The notes: generated by a model not told the origin, from the letters alone. DNA of 64,000 bases from an uncultured Clostridia bacterium (GCA_934670175.1 CAKUOX010000002.1:24288-88287); one strand, 5' to 3'. Counted from the first letter of the stretch, positions 1 through 7,567 are shown. Translations and numbers: made by a program.

Positions 1-886
1 GTACGCGCAGGGCATGTCCACCTCCATGCCGGAGGACATTCAGCGCAAAATTTACGCCTCCGTGCCCGGACTGGAGCACGCAAAGCTGCTGCGCCTGGCG
101 TATGCCATTGAGTACGACTGCATCGATTCAACTGCGCTGGACGCGAGCTTCTGCGCAAAGCACATCCGCGGCCTGTATTTCGCGGGACAGATCAACGGCA
201 CCTCCGGCTATGAGGAGGCCGCCGCGCAGGGACTGTATGCGGGCATGAACGCCGCGCTGTTCGTGCAGGGGCGCGCGCCGCTGCTGCTGACCCGCGCCGA
301 CGCATACATCGGCGTGCTGGTGGACGATCTGGTGACGCGCGGCACGGACGAGCCCTACCGCATGATGACCAGCCGCGCGGAATACCGCCTGCTGCTGCGG
401 CAGGACAACGCCGACCTGCGCCTGACGCAGCTGGGCTACGACGCGGGGCTTGCCAGCGAGGCGCGGCTGCGCCGGATGGAGCAGAAGCGCGAGGGCACCG
501 CCGCCGCGATCTCGGCGCTGGAGGGAGCACACGCGCTGGAAAGACTGCGGCGCACCGAGGAGAATTTCGACAGCGTGCGCGCCGCGAAGCCCGACATACC
601 GGATTTCCCGCCGGAGATCAAGCGGCAGGCTGAGATCGAGGTGAAATACCAGGGCTACATCGACCGCCAGCAGGCGGAGGTGAAGAAATTCCGCCGCATG
701 GAGGATACGCCGCTGCCGGAGGGCACCGATTACATGGCTATGGCCGGCCTGCGCATCGAGGCGCGCGAAAAGCTGCAGCGCCGCCAGCCGCGCTCGCTGG
801 GGCAGGCGTCGCGCATTCCGGGCGTTTCCCCGGGCGACGTGACCGTATTGATGATCTGGCTCAAGAGCCGGGAGGGCAAAGTATGA
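1..886 (+). CDS. mnmG: tRNA uridine-5-carboxymethylaminomethyl(34) synthesis enzyme MnmG, C-terminal part
   Basis: The frame is open from the left edge, so the start lies outside the window. MnmG is the FAD-dependent partner of MnmE; together they install the (carboxymethyl)aminomethyl group on wobble U34 of certain tRNAs. The visible roughly 290 residues include the conserved YxQGMSTSMP segment, the FAD-binding GQINGTSGYEEAAAQGL stretch and the TRADAYIGVLVDDL and PYRMMTSRAEYRL blocks, followed by the helical tRNA-binding C-terminal domain. Its stop overlaps the rsmG start by 4 bp (ATGA), so the two are translationally coupled. The partner mnmE is at 20.7-22.0 kb instead of adjacent as in most Firmicutes. 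Confidence 0.97.
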   Translation, partial: YAQGMSTSMPEDIQRKIYASVPGLEHAKLLRLAYAIEYDCIDSTALDASFCAKHIRGLYFAGQINGTSGYEEAAAQGLYAGMNAALFVQGRAPLLLTRADAYIGVLVDDLVTRGTDEPYRMMTSRAEYRLLLRQDNADLRLTQLGYDAGLASEARLRRMEQKREGTAAAISALEGAHALERLRRTEENFDSVRAAKPDIPDFPPEIKRQAEIEVKYQGYIDRQQAEVKKFRRMEDTPLPEGTDYMAMAGLRIEAREKLQRRQPRSLGQASRIPGVSPGDVTVLMIWLKSREGKV

Positions 887-1593
887 TTGATCTGCTGATT
901 TCCCGCGCGGCGCAGGCCAATATGACGCTGAACCGCGCGCAGGCGGAGAAGCTGCAGGCCTATCACCGCATGCTGACGGAGGCGAACGCGCGCTTTAACC
1001 TGACCCGCGTGGACGACGACCCCGCCGAGGCCATCGACCGCAATTATCTGGACTGCATACTGCCCATTTCCGGCGGCTGGTTCACCGGCGCGGCGCGCGT
1101 GGTGGACGTGGGCAGCGGCGCGGGCTTTCCCGGCGTGCCGCTGGCGATCTGTCTGCCGGAGACGCACTTTATATTGATGGATTCGCTGAGCAAGCGCGTG
1201 GAATTTTTAAGCGACGTGATCTCCACACTCCAGTTAAACGCCGAGGCCGTGCACCTGCGCGCCGAGGACGGCGCGCGCAGACCCGAATACCGCGAGCGCT
1301 TCGACATTGCCGTAGCGCGCGCCGTGGCGCCGATGAACCTGCTGGCGGAATACCTGCTGCCGTTTGTGCGCGTGGGCGGGCGCATGCTGGCCTACAAGGG
1401 GCCCGCGCTCGCCGAGGAGCTCGCGCAGGCGCAGAACGCGCTGGATATTCTGGGCGGCAGCGTCGAATGCGACGCGCCGGTCAGCCTGCCCGGCCGCGAC
1501 TGGGAGCATCGGCTGGCAGTGATCGCCAAAATCGCGCCCACGCCGGAAAAATATCCGCGCAGGGCGGGCAAGCCGGAAAAAAAGCCGCTGTGA
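883..1593 (+). CDS. rsmG: 16S rRNA (guanine(527)-N7)-methyltransferase RsmG
   Basis: This 236-residue protein has the usual RsmG length. RsmG uses S-adenosylmethionine to methylate N7 of G527 in 16S rRNA. The Rossmann-fold SAM motif VDVGSGAGFPG lies at about residues 74-84, and NLTRVDDDPAEAIDRNYLD at about 39-57 matches the family's N-terminal signature. The start overlaps the end of mnmG by 4 bp, the standard mnmG-rsmG pairing. In most Firmicutes noc or parA-parB follow; here a small lipoprotein gene and repeats follow, so the ParAB genes must lie elsewhere. Confidence 0.96.
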   Translation: MIDLLISRAAQANMTLNRAQAEKLQAYHRMLTEANARFNLTRVDDDPAEAIDRNYLDCILPISGGWFTGAARVVDVGSGAGFPGVPLAICLPETHFILMDSLSKRVEFLSDVISTLQLNAEAVHLRAEDGARRPEYRERFDIAVARAVAPMNLLAEYLLPFVRVGGRMLAYKGPALAEELAQAQNALDILGGSVECDAPVSLPGRDWEHRLAVIAKIAPTPEKYPRRAGKPEKKPL

Positions 1594-1705
1594 TCTTTGT
1601 AAATTTTAGGCCGTCACGGGTATAATTCATGAATGTCCCGATTATAATAATTCTCGCTTGAAGGAAATGCTTTCAAGTAACAACAAAGTTTGGGAGGAAC
1701 GTTCC

Positions 1706-1936
1706 ATGAAGAAAATCATCGCTCTGATTATGGTCATGGCGCTGGCGGCCATCGGCCTGTGCGCCTGCTCTACCAAGACTACCACCACTGTGGAAGCTAC
1801 CGAAGCGCCCGCCGTTACCGATGCGCCCGCCGCGCAGGAGCCCGCGGTCGAAAACCCCGTGGCTGAAAACCAGGTCATCGAAACCCCCGTTGAAGGCGCG
1901 ACTGAGCCCACCGCCACGGCGGCAAACAACGGCTGA
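1706..1936 (+). CDS. small Thr/Pro/Glu-rich lipoprotein
   Basis: A 76-residue protein. The start is at the second in-frame ATG because GGGAGG (1692-1697) sits 8 bases upstream of it, while the earlier ATG at 1658 has no ribosome site. The N-terminus is a lipoprotein signal (MKKIIALIMVMALAAIGLCAC), with a probable lipobox L-C-A-Cys at about residues 16-19. The rest is low-complexity Thr, Ala, Pro, Glu and Val with no domain, typical of an extracellular tether or unstructured surface peptide. Function unknown. It is followed by a terminator hairpin and then by repeats A1 and B1. Confidence 0.7.
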   Translation: MKKIIALIMVMALAAIGLCACSTKTTTTVEATEAPAVTDAPAAQEPAVENPVAENQVIETPVEGATEPTATAANNG

Positions 1937-1962
1937 CAAAAACATTAGCCCCGCGAAAGTAG

Positions 1963-1983
1963 CCCCGCGAAAGCGGGGTTTAT
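1963..1983 (+). terminator. terminator hairpin, first of three identical copies
   Basis: The 16-base palindrome CCCCGCGAAAGCGGGG (1963-1978) is followed by TTTATT, at the end of the lipoprotein gene. The same 16 bases recur at 2256-2271 and 2475-2490. A partial copy (AGCCCCGCGAAAGT) starts at 1947. Repeat A1 begins 2 bases after this hairpin's T-tract. Confidence 0.7.
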
Positions 1984-1984
1984 T

Positions 1985-2233
1985 GCTTGTCAAAAATCTT
2001 TTTGACAAGCATGTGGACGGGGAAGCACGCTCCCCCGCCACTACCACCCTCACCAGTTTTTGCTAAAATCCTTCGGATTTCCGGGCGCAAAAACTGCAGG
2101 GAAACGATTTTTGCTCTGGAAAATGGGATTTTCTGCCGCAAAAATCGCCCCGTGCCCACCGTACATGCCGCTGGGCACGATTGAAATTTCGAGAGGACTT
2201 CACTTCTCTCGTGCTCTTCTGGTTTTTTTCGAC
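1985..2233 (+). repeat. dispersed structured repeat, family A, copy A1
   Basis: This roughly 250-bp intergenic repeat is nearly full length. It begins with the hairpin GCTTGTCAAAAA/TTTTTGACAAGC (1985-2010). Next come a GGGGAAGC/GCTCCCC hairpin, a CAGTTTTTGC/GCAAAAACTG stem with an inner AAATCC/GGATTT stem, a CGATTTTTGC/GCAAAAATCG stem with inner GGAAAAT/ATTTTC, and a CGTGCCCA/TGGGCACG stem ending near 2179. Copies are at 13253-13470 (minus orientation), 32347-32542, and partial ones at 3231-3297 and 51653-51742. No reading frame is conserved, so it is not a gene for protein. Confidence 0.85.
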
Positions 2234-2255
2234 ATCCCGCCGAATATAGAGAGGT

Positions 2256-2273
2256 CCCCGCGAAAGCGGGGTT
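2256..2273 (+). repeat. second copy of the lipoprotein terminator hairpin
   Basis: CCCCGCGAAAGCGGGG at 2256-2271, identical to 1963-1978 but followed by TTCAGG instead of a T-tract. It separates repeat A1 from repeat B1. Confidence 0.8.
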
Positions 2274-2274
2274 C

Positions 2275-2472
2275 AGGATGTTGACAAAGTCAACAGACTG
2301 CCAGACGCTGAGAAAACTCGCAAGACAAGGAAACGCGGGCTGCAAATGAGGGCGCATACTTAGGCGTATGTAACCGATTTTGCAGCCTGCGTTGACGAAG
2401 TAAGCAGAAATTTCAGCTTTTCCAGAAGTTGTTTACGAAATTTCTGCGGTTGCGGGGTTTGTCAGTGGTCTG
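2275..2472 (+). repeat. dispersed structured repeat, family B, copy B1
   Basis: This roughly 200-bp intergenic repeat begins with the GTTGACAAAGTCAAC palindrome near 2280. It contains a GGGCTGCAAA/TTTTGCAGCC stem enclosing a GCATAC/GTATG hairpin, and a GCAGAAATTT/AAATTTCTGC stem, and ends near TGCGGGGTTTGTCAG. Copy B2 at 48604-48770 is in reverse orientation and about 30 bases shorter within the GCAGAAAT stem. A partial copy B3 is at 6741-6800. No conserved reading frame. Confidence 0.85.
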
Positions 2473-2474
2473 AG

Positions 2475-2500
2475 CCCCGCGAAAGCGGGGTTTATTTTTT
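2475..2500 (+). terminator. third copy of the terminator hairpin, with full T-tract
   Basis: CCCCGCGAAAGCGGGG (2475-2490) followed by TTTATTTTTT. With the best T-tract of the three copies, it is probably the original terminator of the lipoprotein gene, now displaced by A1 and B1. Confidence 0.75.
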
Positions 2501-2579
2501 ACCGGCATTTCATGCAAAAGCACCTGCGCATGCAATCAATGTAGCTTATACTGGGCGTCATGAAAGTGAGATGATATTT

Positions 2580-3119
2580 ATGAAACGGGGAACCACCTTC
2601 CGCATGGTGCTGACGGCCATGTTTGCCAGCATGATCTGCGTGGCGACGATGTGCGTGCAGATCAAATCGTCGATGGGCGGCTATGTGAACCTGGGCGACG
2701 CGCTGGTGCTGCTGGGCGCATTTCTGCTGGGTGCGCACGGCGGCGCGATCGCTGCCGGACTGGGCTCGGCGCTGGCCGACCTGTTGTCGGGCTACGCGCA
2801 TTACGCGCCGGGCACGCTGATCATCAAGGCGCTGTGCGCGCTGGCCGCCGCGGCGCTGTACCGCAGGCTGAACAAGAAGAGCGGCATGCCGCGCGCGCTG
2901 AGCTGCGTAATCTCCGGCCTTGCAGGCGAAGCGATCATGGTGGTCGGCTACCTGTTCTACGCCTGGGTCTGCCTGGGCCGCGGCGCGGCGGCCGTCGCCT
3001 CCGTGCCGGGCAATCTGGCGCAGGCCGCAGCGGGCATCGTCATTGCCGCCGTGCTCACGCCGCTGACGCTGCGCTCGGACGAGATCCGCGAATTCCTGGA
3101 AAAATATCGGAAGCCCTGA
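2580..3119 (+). CDS. ECF transporter S component-like membrane protein
   Basis: This 179-residue integral membrane protein has about five or six hydrophobic segments. The early RMVLTAMFASMICVATM segment and the GGYVNLGDALVLLGAFLLG block are typical of substrate-binding (S) subunits of energy-coupling-factor vitamin transporters, which pair with EcfA, EcfA' and EcfT. The substrate cannot be deduced, and no riboswitch is visible upstream to hint at one. Start: ATG 2580 is preferred over 2571 because GTGAG at 2566-2570 would sit directly against the earlier ATG. No energy-coupling genes are in the window, so it is probably a stand-alone S component sharing a common module. Confidence 0.75.
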   Translation: MKRGTTFRMVLTAMFASMICVATMCVQIKSSMGGYVNLGDALVLLGAFLLGAHGGAIAAGLGSALADLLSGYAHYAPGTLIIKALCALAAAALYRRLNKKSGMPRALSCVISGLAGEAIMVVGYLFYAWVCLGRGAAAVASVPGNLAQAAAGIVIAAVLTPLTLRSDEIREFLEKYRKP

Positions 3120-3174
3120 AAACTGCCGGCGCGCTCCGCCTGGATTCCGCCGACCCTGATTCCTGTCCTTTAAC

Positions 3175-3212
3175 GAAAGCGTGCCCCTGCAATATTGCAG
3201 GGACGCGCTTTC
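3175..3212 (+). terminator. hairpin after the ECF S gene
   Basis: GAAAGCGTGCCCCTGCAAT pairs with ATTGCAGGGACGCGCTTTC with two mismatches (3175-3212). There is no T-run after it, so termination is uncertain. Repeat fragment A5 follows within 20 bases. Confidence 0.5.
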
Positions 3213-3230
3213 AGTCTGCCTAAAGGTGAC

Positions 3231-3297
3231 TGTGGCATAGGGAGCATGCTTTCCCGTCTGCCCAGCTTGTCAAAAATTTTTTTGACAAGCCTATGAC
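3231..3297 (-). repeat. dispersed structured repeat, family A, partial copy A5
   Basis: Read on the minus strand this is only the first part of family A: the GCTTGTCAAAAA/TTTTTGACAAGC hairpin (3265-3290) followed by a GGGAAAGC/GCTCCC hairpin (3241-3255). The remaining stems are missing. It lies between the converging ECF S gene and recA. Confidence 0.7.
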
Positions 3298-3388
3298 CGA
3301 CACTTCAGTCAGTGCTGCCAACATATTCCCTCAATAGGGGAACCATGGGATGCAGCGCAGCCTTCGTATCTATGGACAGCCGAAGGCC

Positions 3389-4504
3389 TTATTCGTCCAG
3401 ATCGAAATCCTCTTCCTCATCCTCATCTTCATCGGCAATGTCGGGTGCGGCCGGAGCCTCGGTTTCGGCGGCCTTGCTGAAGCTGTCGCGGATCAGCTTT
3501 TCGATCTCCTCGAAGGTATCCGGATTTTCCATCAGGTAGCGGCGCGCGTTGTCGCGGCCCTGACCGATGCGCATGCCGTTGTAGGAATAATACGCGCCGG
3601 ATTTCTTGATCAGATCCTGCTGCACGGCCAGATCCAGCAGCTCGCCGGATTTGGAAATGCCCTCGCCATAGAGAATATCCACGATGCAGGACTTGAACGG
3701 CGGCGCGACCTTGTTCTTGACCACGCGAATCTTGGTACGGTTGCCGATCATCTCGCTGCCTTCCTTGATGGCCTCGCCCTTGCGAATGTCCAATCTCACG
3801 GAGGCGTAGAATTTCAATGCCTTGCCGCCGGTGGTGGTTTCGGGGTTGCCGTAGACCACGCCCACCTTTTCGCGCAGCTGGTTGATGAAGATGGCCACGG
3901 CGTTGGTCTTGGAGATCACGCCCGCCAGCTTGCGCAGCGCCTGAGACATGAGGCGCGCCTGCAGGCCGACGTGGCTGTCGCCCATGTCGCCCTCGATCTC
4001 GGCCTTGGGCACCAGCGCCGCCACCGAGTCGATGACCACGATGTCGATCGCACCCGAGCGCACCAGCGCCTCGCAGATGTCCAGCGCCTGTTCGCCGTTG
4101 TCCGGCTGCGCCACATACAGCTCGTCGATGTCCACGCCCAGCTTTTCGGCATACACCGGATCCAGCGCGTGCTCGGCGTCAATGAAGGCCGCCGTGCCGC
4201 CCATCTTCTGCGCCTCGGCGACGCAGTGCAGCGCCACCGTGGTCTTACCGGAGGATTCGGGCCCGTAGATCTCCACGATGCGCCCCTTGGGCAGGCCGCC
4301 CACGCCCAGCGCAAAGTCCAGCTGCAGCGAGCCGGTGGGGATCACGTCCACCTGCATGCGCTCCGCCGCATCGCCCAGCTTCATGACCGAGCCCTTGCCG
4401 AAGTCCTTTTCAATCTTGCCCAGCGCGATTTCAAGCGCCTTTTTGCGGTCATCGCCAAATTTCTGGCTCGCCGCCTTCTTCTCTGCCTTCTTTTCCGCCG
4501 CCAT
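3389..4504 (-). CDS. recA: recombinase RecA
   Basis: RecA is the ATP-dependent DNA strand-exchange protein and the co-protease that triggers LexA cleavage in the SOS response. The protein has 371 residues, longer than the usual 340-350 because of an acidic tail (DEDEDEEEDFDLDE). The Walker A motif GPESSGKTT is at residues 81-89. The core carries the IDAEHALDP, IVIDSVAALVP and INQLREKVG blocks. The start has a GGAGG-type ribosome site just upstream (AGTGGGAGGTATTATAT). The long leader (about 130-160 bases) carries a LexA-type box and a TATAAT box. A weak hairpin after the stop (3360-3386) may end transcription. Confidence 0.98.
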   Translation of the reverse strand: MAAEKKAEKKAASQKFGDDRKKALEIALGKIEKDFGKGSVMKLGDAAERMQVDVIPTGSLQLDFALGVGGLPKGRIVEIYGPESSGKTTVALHCVAEAQKMGGTAAFIDAEHALDPVYAEKLGVDIDELYVAQPDNGEQALDICEALVRSGAIDIVVIDSVAALVPKAEIEGDMGDSHVGLQARLMSQALRKLAGVISKTNAVAIFINQLREKVGVVYGNPETTTGGKALKFYASVRLDIRKGEAIKEGSEMIGNRTKIRVVKNKVAPPFKSCIVDILYGEGISKSGELLDLAVQQDLIKKSGAYYSYNGMRIGQGRDNARRYLMENPDTFEEIEKLIRDSFSKAAETEAPAAPDIADEDEDEEEDFDLDE

Positions 4505-4598
4505 CTATATAATACCTCCCACTGCTGATTTCGGTTGGCTTCCTGATGATAATTCTGTTCGCCGGCATAGGGTCTGTAAGCCTCCGCCCGCCGGCGCG

Positions 4599-4620
4599 GA
4601 AAATCCTCCTTGATTTTCCT
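4599..4620 (-). promoter_or_regulatory. inverted repeat in the recA leader
   Basis: GGAAAATC and GATTTTCC (4599-4620) flank a 6-base loop. On the recA strand the loop reads AAGGAG, a ribosome-site-like sequence, but no ATG follows closely. It may be a leader hairpin; the role is unknown. Confidence 0.35.
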
Positions 4621-4631
4621 GATTCATATTG

Positions 4632-4675
4632 ATTATATCACACTTTTTCGCGCCTGCATATCGAACATATGTTTA
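4632..4675 (-). promoter_or_regulatory. recA promoter region with LexA/DinR box
   Basis: A 14-base site CGAACATATGTTTA (4662-4675) matches the Gram-positive SOS box (CGAAC-N4-GTTYG type) at all but its last positions. On the minus strand a TATAAT -10 hexamer (4632-4637) lies about 25 bases downstream, so the SOS box covers the -35 region. The site also faces the divergent PAP2 gene but is about 190 bp from that promoter. It fits LexA repression of recA; lexA itself is not in the window. Confidence 0.8.
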
Positions 4676-4849
4676 TTTTTTCAGGGCATTACCACACAAA
4701 TGAAGTGGTCGGCCGGCGAAGGAATTTTTCGTCAGATGCAAGTGCAAATTTCGAAGGTTTACCGGAGGTAAATCGAGAAATCTGCATGCCGCAGATGACG
4801 GAAAAGACATCGCCCGACACGCCGCTGAATTGTGCGGCAGTGCCTCAGA

Positions 4850-4878
4850 TTGACAGCCATACACCGCCCCATTATAAT
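4850..4878 (+). promoter_or_regulatory. consensus sigma-A promoter for the PAP2 gene
   Basis: TTGACA (4850-4855), a 17-bp spacer and TATAAT (4873-4878): a perfect vegetative promoter, 24 bases before the start codon. Confidence 0.85.
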
Positions 4879-4902
4879 GGGTACAGGGAGGAGTGAAACG
4901 CG

Positions 4903-5472
4903 ATGAACGCCCTATTGGATATTGAACAGAAAATACTTTTATGGATACAGTCCGTGCGCCAGCCGTGGCTCACGCCTCTGATGCGCGTCGTGACACATCT
5001 GGGCGATAGCGGCGCACTGTGGATCGGCGTAACTGCGATCCTGCTGATCGCGGGCCTCGCATGCCGGCGGCGTGGGTGGCGCAGAGCTGCGCTGCGCACG
5101 GGCGCGGCCTGCGCCATGGCGATGCTGCTGACGCTGATTCTCGTGAACCTGCTGATCAAGCCGCTGGCGGCGCGCGTGCGCCCCTACGACGCAATCGATG
5201 GCCTGACCGCGCTGGTGGGCAGGCAGAAGGATTTTTCCTTCCCCTCGGGCCACAGCGCCAATTCGCTCGCCTGCGCGTGGGTATTGTGGCGCATTTCGCC
5301 CAGGCGCTTCGGTGCGCCCGCGCTGGCGCTGGCCGTGCTGATCGCGCTGTCGCGGCTGTATGTGGGCGTGCATTACCCGACGGACGTGCTCTGCGGCGCG
5401 CTGATCGGCGCAGCGCTGGCAGAGGTTTCGGTGCGCCTTGTGCGGCGAATACCTGCAATGCGCGAAAAATAA
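4903..5472 (+). CDS. PAP2-family membrane phosphatase (undecaprenyl-diphosphatase-like)
   Basis: A 189-residue polytopic membrane protein with all three PAP2 acid-phosphatase motifs: K86 to RP 93-94 (motif 1), PSGH 114-117 (motif 2) and S150-R151 to H157 to D161 (motif 3). Small proteins of this kind (BcrC/YodM-like) dephosphorylate undecaprenyl pyrophosphate or phosphatidylglycerophosphate at the outer membrane face. The exact lipid substrate cannot be told from sequence. GGGAGGAG lies 9 bases before the ATG. It is a single-gene unit with its own consensus promoter. Confidence 0.88.
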   Translation: MNALLDIEQKILLWIQSVRQPWLTPLMRVVTHLGDSGALWIGVTAILLIAGLACRRRGWRRAALRTGAACAMAMLLTLILVNLLIKPLAARVRPYDAIDGLTALVGRQKDFSFPSGHSANSLACAWVLWRISPRRFGAPALALAVLIALSRLYVGVHYPTDVLCGALIGAALAEVSVRLVRRIPAMREK

Positions 5473-5504
5473 ATGTAACTTCCCGAAATATGCGGACGAA
5501 AAAC

Positions 5505-5533
5505 TTGAAAATATTTCGGTATTATGCTATACT
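5505..5533 (+). promoter_or_regulatory. sigma-A promoter for the BMP-family binding protein
   Basis: TTGAAA (5505-5510), a 17-bp spacer and TATACT (5528-5533), about 50 bases before the start codon. Confidence 0.8.
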
Positions 5534-5585
5534 GAATGATAGTAAAAGCCCCGATAAAGGGCATAATTTAAGGAGGAACTCAAGG

Positions 5586-6689
5586 ATGAAGAAGTTTGCT
5601 GCTTTGATTCTGGCTCTGGCGCTCGTACTGGCCATGGCTACCTGCGCCGTGGCTGAGGAAGCCATGCGCGTCGCGATGATCACCGACTACGGCGACATCA
5701 CCGACCAGTCCTTCAACCAGACCACCTACGAAGCCTGCAAGGCCTACTGCGAAGCCAACAATGTGGACTTCAACTACTTCAAGCCCGCCGGCGATTCCAC
5801 CGCTGAGCGCGTCGCGATGGTCGAATCCGCCATCGACGAGGGCTACAACGTAATCGTGATGCCCGGCTACGCCTTCGGCGGCACCATCGCTGAAGTGCAG
5901 GACATCTATCCCGAAGTCAAGTTCGTCGCGCTGGACGTCAGCGAAGGCGATCTGGGCGGCGCGGCGCTGGCGGACAACGTGTACTGCGCGGTCTACCAGG
6001 AAGAGCTGTGCGGCTACATGGCCGGCTATGCGGCTGTGAAGCTGGGCTATAAGCACCTGGGCTACCTGGGCGGCATGGCTGTGCCCGCGGTTATCCGCTT
6101 CGGCTACGGCTTCGTGCAGGGCGCCAATGCTGCGGCTGAGGCCGACGGCGTTGAAGGCGTGAAGATCGAATGGGTATACGGCAACCAGTTCTTCGGCGAT
6201 GCCGACATCACCGCCTACATGGACAACTGGTATCAGACCATGGGCGTTGAGTGCGTGTTCGCCTGCGGCGGCGGCATCTACACCTCTGCTGGCGAAGCGG
6301 CTGCGAAGGTTGGCGGCAAGGTCATCGGCGTTGACGTTGACCAGGCGCCTATCATCGACGGCATGTACGGCGAGGGCATGACCGTGACCTCCGCCATGAA
6401 GGGCCTGGCGGCCACCGTCAACACCATGCTGAGCGAGATCGCTGCTGGCAACTTTGCCAACTACGGCGGCAAGGTTGAAACCCTGGGCCTGGTCGGCGAG
6501 GATCCGGAAGCCAACTATGTGCAGATTCCCGCTTCCACCCAGTGGGGCGACAACTTCACTCAGGAAGACTACGCCAAGCTCGTGGCCGATATGTTCAACG
6601 GCGTGATCACCGTTTCCAACGACATCACCGCCACGCCTGACTCCTTCGCCACCGCGATCGAGCTGGAAGACTACGGCAACATCAAGTAA
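5586..6689 (+). CDS. BMP-family ABC transporter substrate-binding protein
   Basis: A 367-residue secreted protein of the BMP/Med (PnrA-like) family; known members bind purine nucleosides and deliver them to an ABC permease. A signal peptide (MKKFAALILALALVLAMATCAVAEE) precedes the mature RVAMITDYGDITDQSFNQ start, the family hallmark, and GYNVIVMPGYAFGG and VYQEELCGYMAGYAA follow. The signal ends Ala-x-Ala; the Cys at about residue 20 does not sit in a clean lipobox, so membrane anchoring is uncertain. AAGGAGG is 9 bases upstream. No permease or ATPase is adjacent, because a strong terminator follows, so the transporter partners must be elsewhere. Confidence 0.9.
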   Translation: MKKFAALILALALVLAMATCAVAEEAMRVAMITDYGDITDQSFNQTTYEACKAYCEANNVDFNYFKPAGDSTAERVAMVESAIDEGYNVIVMPGYAFGGTIAEVQDIYPEVKFVALDVSEGDLGGAALADNVYCAVYQEELCGYMAGYAAVKLGYKHLGYLGGMAVPAVIRFGYGFVQGANAAAEADGVEGVKIEWVYGNQFFGDADITAYMDNWYQTMGVECVFACGGGIYTSAGEAAAKVGGKVIGVDVDQAPIIDGMYGEGMTVTSAMKGLAATVNTMLSEIAAGNFANYGGKVETLGLVGEDPEANYVQIPASTQWGDNFTQEDYAKLVADMFNGVITVSNDITATPDSFATAIELEDYGNIK

Positions 6690-6705
6690 GCAAAACGCTT
6701 GCAGC

Positions 6706-6739
6706 AAAGGGGCGCTCCGGAAACGGAGCGTCCCTTTTT
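6706..6739 (+). terminator. rho-independent terminator of the BMP gene
   Basis: GGGGCGCTCCG-GAAA-CGGAGCGTCCC followed by TTTTT (6706-6739): a strong, textbook terminator. Its core resembles the terminators at 15443 and 36327. Confidence 0.9.
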
Positions 6740-6740
6740 C

Positions 6741-6800
6741 AGTCTGTTGGCAGAGTCAACAGACTGTCAGATACTGAGAAACCCCGCAAGGAAACGCAGA
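6741..6800 (+). repeat. dispersed structured repeat, family B, partial copy B3
   Basis: It matches the first roughly 55 bases of B1 with a few changes (TGTTGGCAGAGTCAACAGAC, then CAGATACTGAGAAA and CAAGGAAACGC). It lies immediately after the T-tract of the BMP terminator. The rest of the element is missing. Confidence 0.7.
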
Positions 6801-6999
6801 AGCCCGCGTTTTTCCAAAGCGATCCATAATCAAAATTATGTGCATCTCCTGCCACTCATTTCTTTTTTTGAGAAATCGCTTGACAAGTTTCTGATTTCTG
6901 AATACAACATGTTTGCCATTTCGGAAGCTTATCCAACGAAACAAGCGTGACGGTCTACCTGCTCCACAGCGCTATTCTGTATTCTTTCCATTAATACCA
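6801..6999 (+). other. AT-richer spacer without a recognisable gene
   Basis: About 200 bp between B3 and the MarR promoter. It is noticeably more A+T-rich than its surroundings. The only open frames are short and lack ribosome sites. I see no RNA motif here. Confidence 0.5.
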
Positions 7000-7052
7000 T
7001 TGACAAGAGTCTGCAATCGGACTATAATGTAGCTAAAGTCCGATTGCGGACT
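7000..7052 (+). promoter_or_regulatory. MarR-operon promoter with two palindromic operators
   Basis: TTGACA (7000-7005), a 17-bp spacer and TATAAT (7023-7028). Two 16-bp dyads flank the -10 box: AGTCTGCAATCGGACT (7008-7023) in the spacer and AGTCCGATTGCGGACT (7037-7052) at or just after the transcription start. Each is AGTCYG-N4-CGGACT, and the two are also inverted relative to each other (15 of 16 bases). The layout is that of an autorepressed MarR operon; binding by the adjacent MarR protein is inferred. Confidence 0.85.
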
Positions 7053-7097
7053 GTAGCTACATACTCTCACTGCGTACTCAGAAGGAAGTGCCAGATT

Positions 7098-7535
7098 ATG
7101 GATATTTCAAAATACATTTTGCAAATTGAACAGCAGCGCAAGGAGCAGGATGCGCTCTATCACAGCGTGGCGGTGAAGTACGGCCTTTCCGATACGGCGC
7201 TGTGGATTTTGTATCTCGTATCGGAGGACAGCGGCGACACGACGCAGCAGGATCTGTGCCGAGAGAATTGCTTTGCCAAGCAGACCATCAACACGGCGGT
7301 CAACAGCCTTGTGAAGAACGGTTTTCTGGAACGCATTCCCATACCCGGAACGCGAAATCACAAAAAGCTGAGCCTGACGCCTGCGGGCTGGGAGCTTGCG
7401 AATCGCACGACCGGAAATCTGAAAAAGGCCGAAGAAGCCGCCTATGGAAGGTTCACTGAAGCGGAGCTTCAAAGCTATCTGGGCATCGCGGACAGATTGA
7501 TTACTTACCTTCGCGAGGAAACGGAAAAGCTGTAA
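7098..7535 (+). CDS. MarR-family transcriptional regulator
   Basis: A 145-residue winged-helix regulator. The start at 7098 is chosen because GAAGGAAG (7081-7088) lies 9 bases upstream. An N-terminal helix (MDISKYILQIEQQRKEQDALY) precedes the TALWILYLVSE helix, the recognition region TTQQDLCRENCFAKQTINTAVNSL and the wing around IPIPGTRNHKKLSLTPAG. Such proteins usually dissociate from DNA on binding small aromatic or antimicrobial compounds and often control drug pumps. It is the first gene of an operon with a kinase-like protein and a MATE pump, and its probable operators overlap the operon promoter. Confidence 0.9.
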   Translation: MDISKYILQIEQQRKEQDALYHSVAVKYGLSDTALWILYLVSEDSGDTTQQDLCRENCFAKQTINTAVNSLVKNGFLERIPIPGTRNHKKLSLTPAGWELANRTTGNLKKAEEAAYGRFTEAELQSYLGIADRLITYLREETEKL

Positions 7536-7567
7536 ATCAAACCAATGAACGAAGAGGAGGAAAAAAC

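Noticed and set aside
1937..2500. Possibility that repeats A1 and B1 encode small proteins
   Set aside because: Frames are not kept between copies, while stems are.
1594..2570. Expected noc/parA/parB genes after rsmG
   Set aside because: No ParA Walker motif or ParB homologue is present; the region holds one small lipoprotein gene and repeats only.
2500..2579. Riboswitch before the ECF S component gene
   Set aside because: The leader is only about 80 bases and I see no conserved thiamine, FMN, cobalamin or folate riboswitch core.
3350..4528. Long open frame opposite recA
   Set aside because: It is the shadow of recA codons in a GC-rich genome; no ribosome site or family match. The same applies to long frames opposite groEL, ftsK, mnmE, dnaA and the BspA-like gene.
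6699..6950. 83-codon frame after the BMP gene
   Set aside because: It runs through the terminator and repeat B3 and has no ribosome site.
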